A stretch of DNA of 64,000 nt, taken from the NCBI RefSeq assembly GCF_001640805.2, contig NC_066838.1, forward strand, positions 17,169,506 to 17,233,505, read 5' to 3'. The translations under genes and the position numbers were made by a program. Numbering within the stretch: position 1 is the stretch's first letter; each line of letters starts with the position of its first letter. Under the pieces are notes generated by a model that made no database searches, was not told where the DNA came from, and saw only the letters and a program-made list of their open reading frames with translations. Below, in pieces: positions 62,901 to 64,000 of this stretch. The DNA is from Lates calcarifer. Taxonomy: Eukaryota; Chordata; Actinopteri; Centropomidae.

Positions 62901-64000
62901 TTTACTGATAAAACACTAACATTATGGAGTTGTTTAATTTCACAGGCACACAATTATGTACATCCCCTTGTCCCCATGCCTCATCTGAACTGACAACAGG
63001 TAGTGCACTAAACATAACAGTGCAACACCTAGAGGCAGAGCAGTGATAATACAGTACTCTAAACCCACCCACCCAACATACCAATAAAACTAACTGAATA
63101 TAAGACAGTGGATCCACCTCATTGACTATGTTGCCAATTCTCACCTTGCTGTGAACCACAGCATTCCATTGGCCCCTTCATTATTGTTGTAGCAACCCCA
63201 CAAGGTTTGCCACAGACATCACCTTGGCAACAGCAAAAACCATTCAGTCATCTCACAGGCAGGTTCAGTGGCACACACATTAAGAAAAAAAAACATTATT
63301 TGTTTTGTAACTTAATTAGGCTACATCTACAACAGGCGTGATCAGTGTAATGTCCTTTGTGATCTAGTACCAGAGGAATCTCAGTCATGTGGTGAGTTCA
63401 AGGATACAAAAAGAATATTTTTTTCTCCTTATTGGACTACCACTTACTGCGTTCAAATTCTAAGCAAGACACAAAGTGCAAGGTTTAACAAGAATTTGCA
63501 TAAGTGCAAGGTTTGCATGTTATTGTCAAGAGGGAGCAAAGCAAAGAAGAGAACAGAGAAAGGTCAAACTCTAAGAAACAAATGGATTCTTGTGTAAATA
63601 AAGTGTTTCATGCTTTCAGTTTGGCTTTTTGTATTTCATTCCCCTCTAGAAATAACAGGTGCAAAATCTTAGTAAACCTAGCCAAAGGACAGATAAGAGT
63701 GATATAGAACTCATAAAGATTAACATTGTGACGGAGAGCCTCAAGTCTGTTGTCATGGTGACATCTGCTCAAAGGCCCTGTGGGCTTCAGTCTTTCCTGC
63801 TTCTTTATAATTTTCTATACAATAGAAATAGTACATCATTGAAGATAAAACTGACTCTTCTTGGCAAAAACAGACATAAAAGAATATGCAAGAAGTCAAA
63901 AGCAGATTTGAAGGACAACAACAAAAAAAGAGTGCTGGAATTACAAACTGTTCCCCATCCATTTGCCCTGTGCCAGTAGTAGAATTGTACGATACAGTGT
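59940..64000. other. AT-rich region without recognised gene
   Basis: About 4 kb with no splice-bounded frame or repeat that I can name. AATAAA hexamers occur (for example 60834-60839), but no transcript can be assigned. The part from about 61.8 to 63.3 kb has the look of untranslated sequence (long non-repetitive AT-rich stretches). I make no gene call. Confidence 0.5.

Noticed and set aside
62902..63159. 85-codon minus-strand frame near the right edge
   Set aside because: It shows no splice context, domain or composition signal. It is probably chance in untranslated or intergenic DNA.

Overview
The window is vertebrate nuclear DNA, most likely from a percomorph teleost. Four things point there: a vertebrate group III metabotropic glutamate receptor gene with compact introns, repeat families familiar from ray-finned fish genomes (two copies of the GCTAAGCTAA-type element, a hairpin element, tRNA-derived SINE fragments, a hAT-like element), long AC/GT/GA microsatellites, and GCGTTAGC-type motifs at promoters. 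I cannot name the species.

Region 1 (1-29.4 kb, + strand) holds the 3' three quarters of grm7 (mGluR7). Eight coding exons are visible: 1403-1538, 2199-2353, 4896-5033, 6938-7138, 13401-13540, 17198-18133, 24671-24923 and 28297-28346. All have AG/GT borders and compatible phases. They encode most of the second half of the glutamate-binding domain, the cysteine-rich domain, all seven membrane segments and a C-terminus of the mGluR7a type. The signal peptide and first part of the ligand-binding domain lie upstream of the window. A 3'UTR of about 1 kb with three AATAAA signals follows.

Region 2 (29.4-38.9 kb) is intergenic, with microsatellites, a G19 run, a 72-base AC repeat and one hairpin-type interspersed repeat.

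Region 3 (38.9-59.9 kb) is the unusual part. A small spliced transcription unit, unknown to me, runs rightward from a CCAAT-box promoter near 38.9 kb. It has exons near 39.1, 39.9, 40.3 and 41.5 kb and perhaps 43.5 kb. Diverged copies of its first exon and of its third exon with flanking introns recur in the OPPOSITE orientation to the right: exon 1 at about 59.35 kb, and exon 3 six times at 57.4, 56.5, 55.6, 54.7, 52.2 and 50.1 kb. The locus is therefore a tail-to-tail inverted duplication. Between and within the arms lies a roughly 10-kb minisatellite (28-bp-type units with higher-order blocks, 44.0-54.4 kb). The right-arm exon copies have expanded internally by a 21-bp repeat that reads as a heptad. 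The left unit can encode a 46-residue microprotein; no copy has a long intact frame, so a non-coding RNA or a degenerate gene family is equally possible.

Region 4 (59.9-64 kb) is AT-rich and contains no gene I recognise.

All calls are by eye. Exon borders in grm7 are secure; those in region 3 rest on splice consensus plus conservation between the inverted copies.
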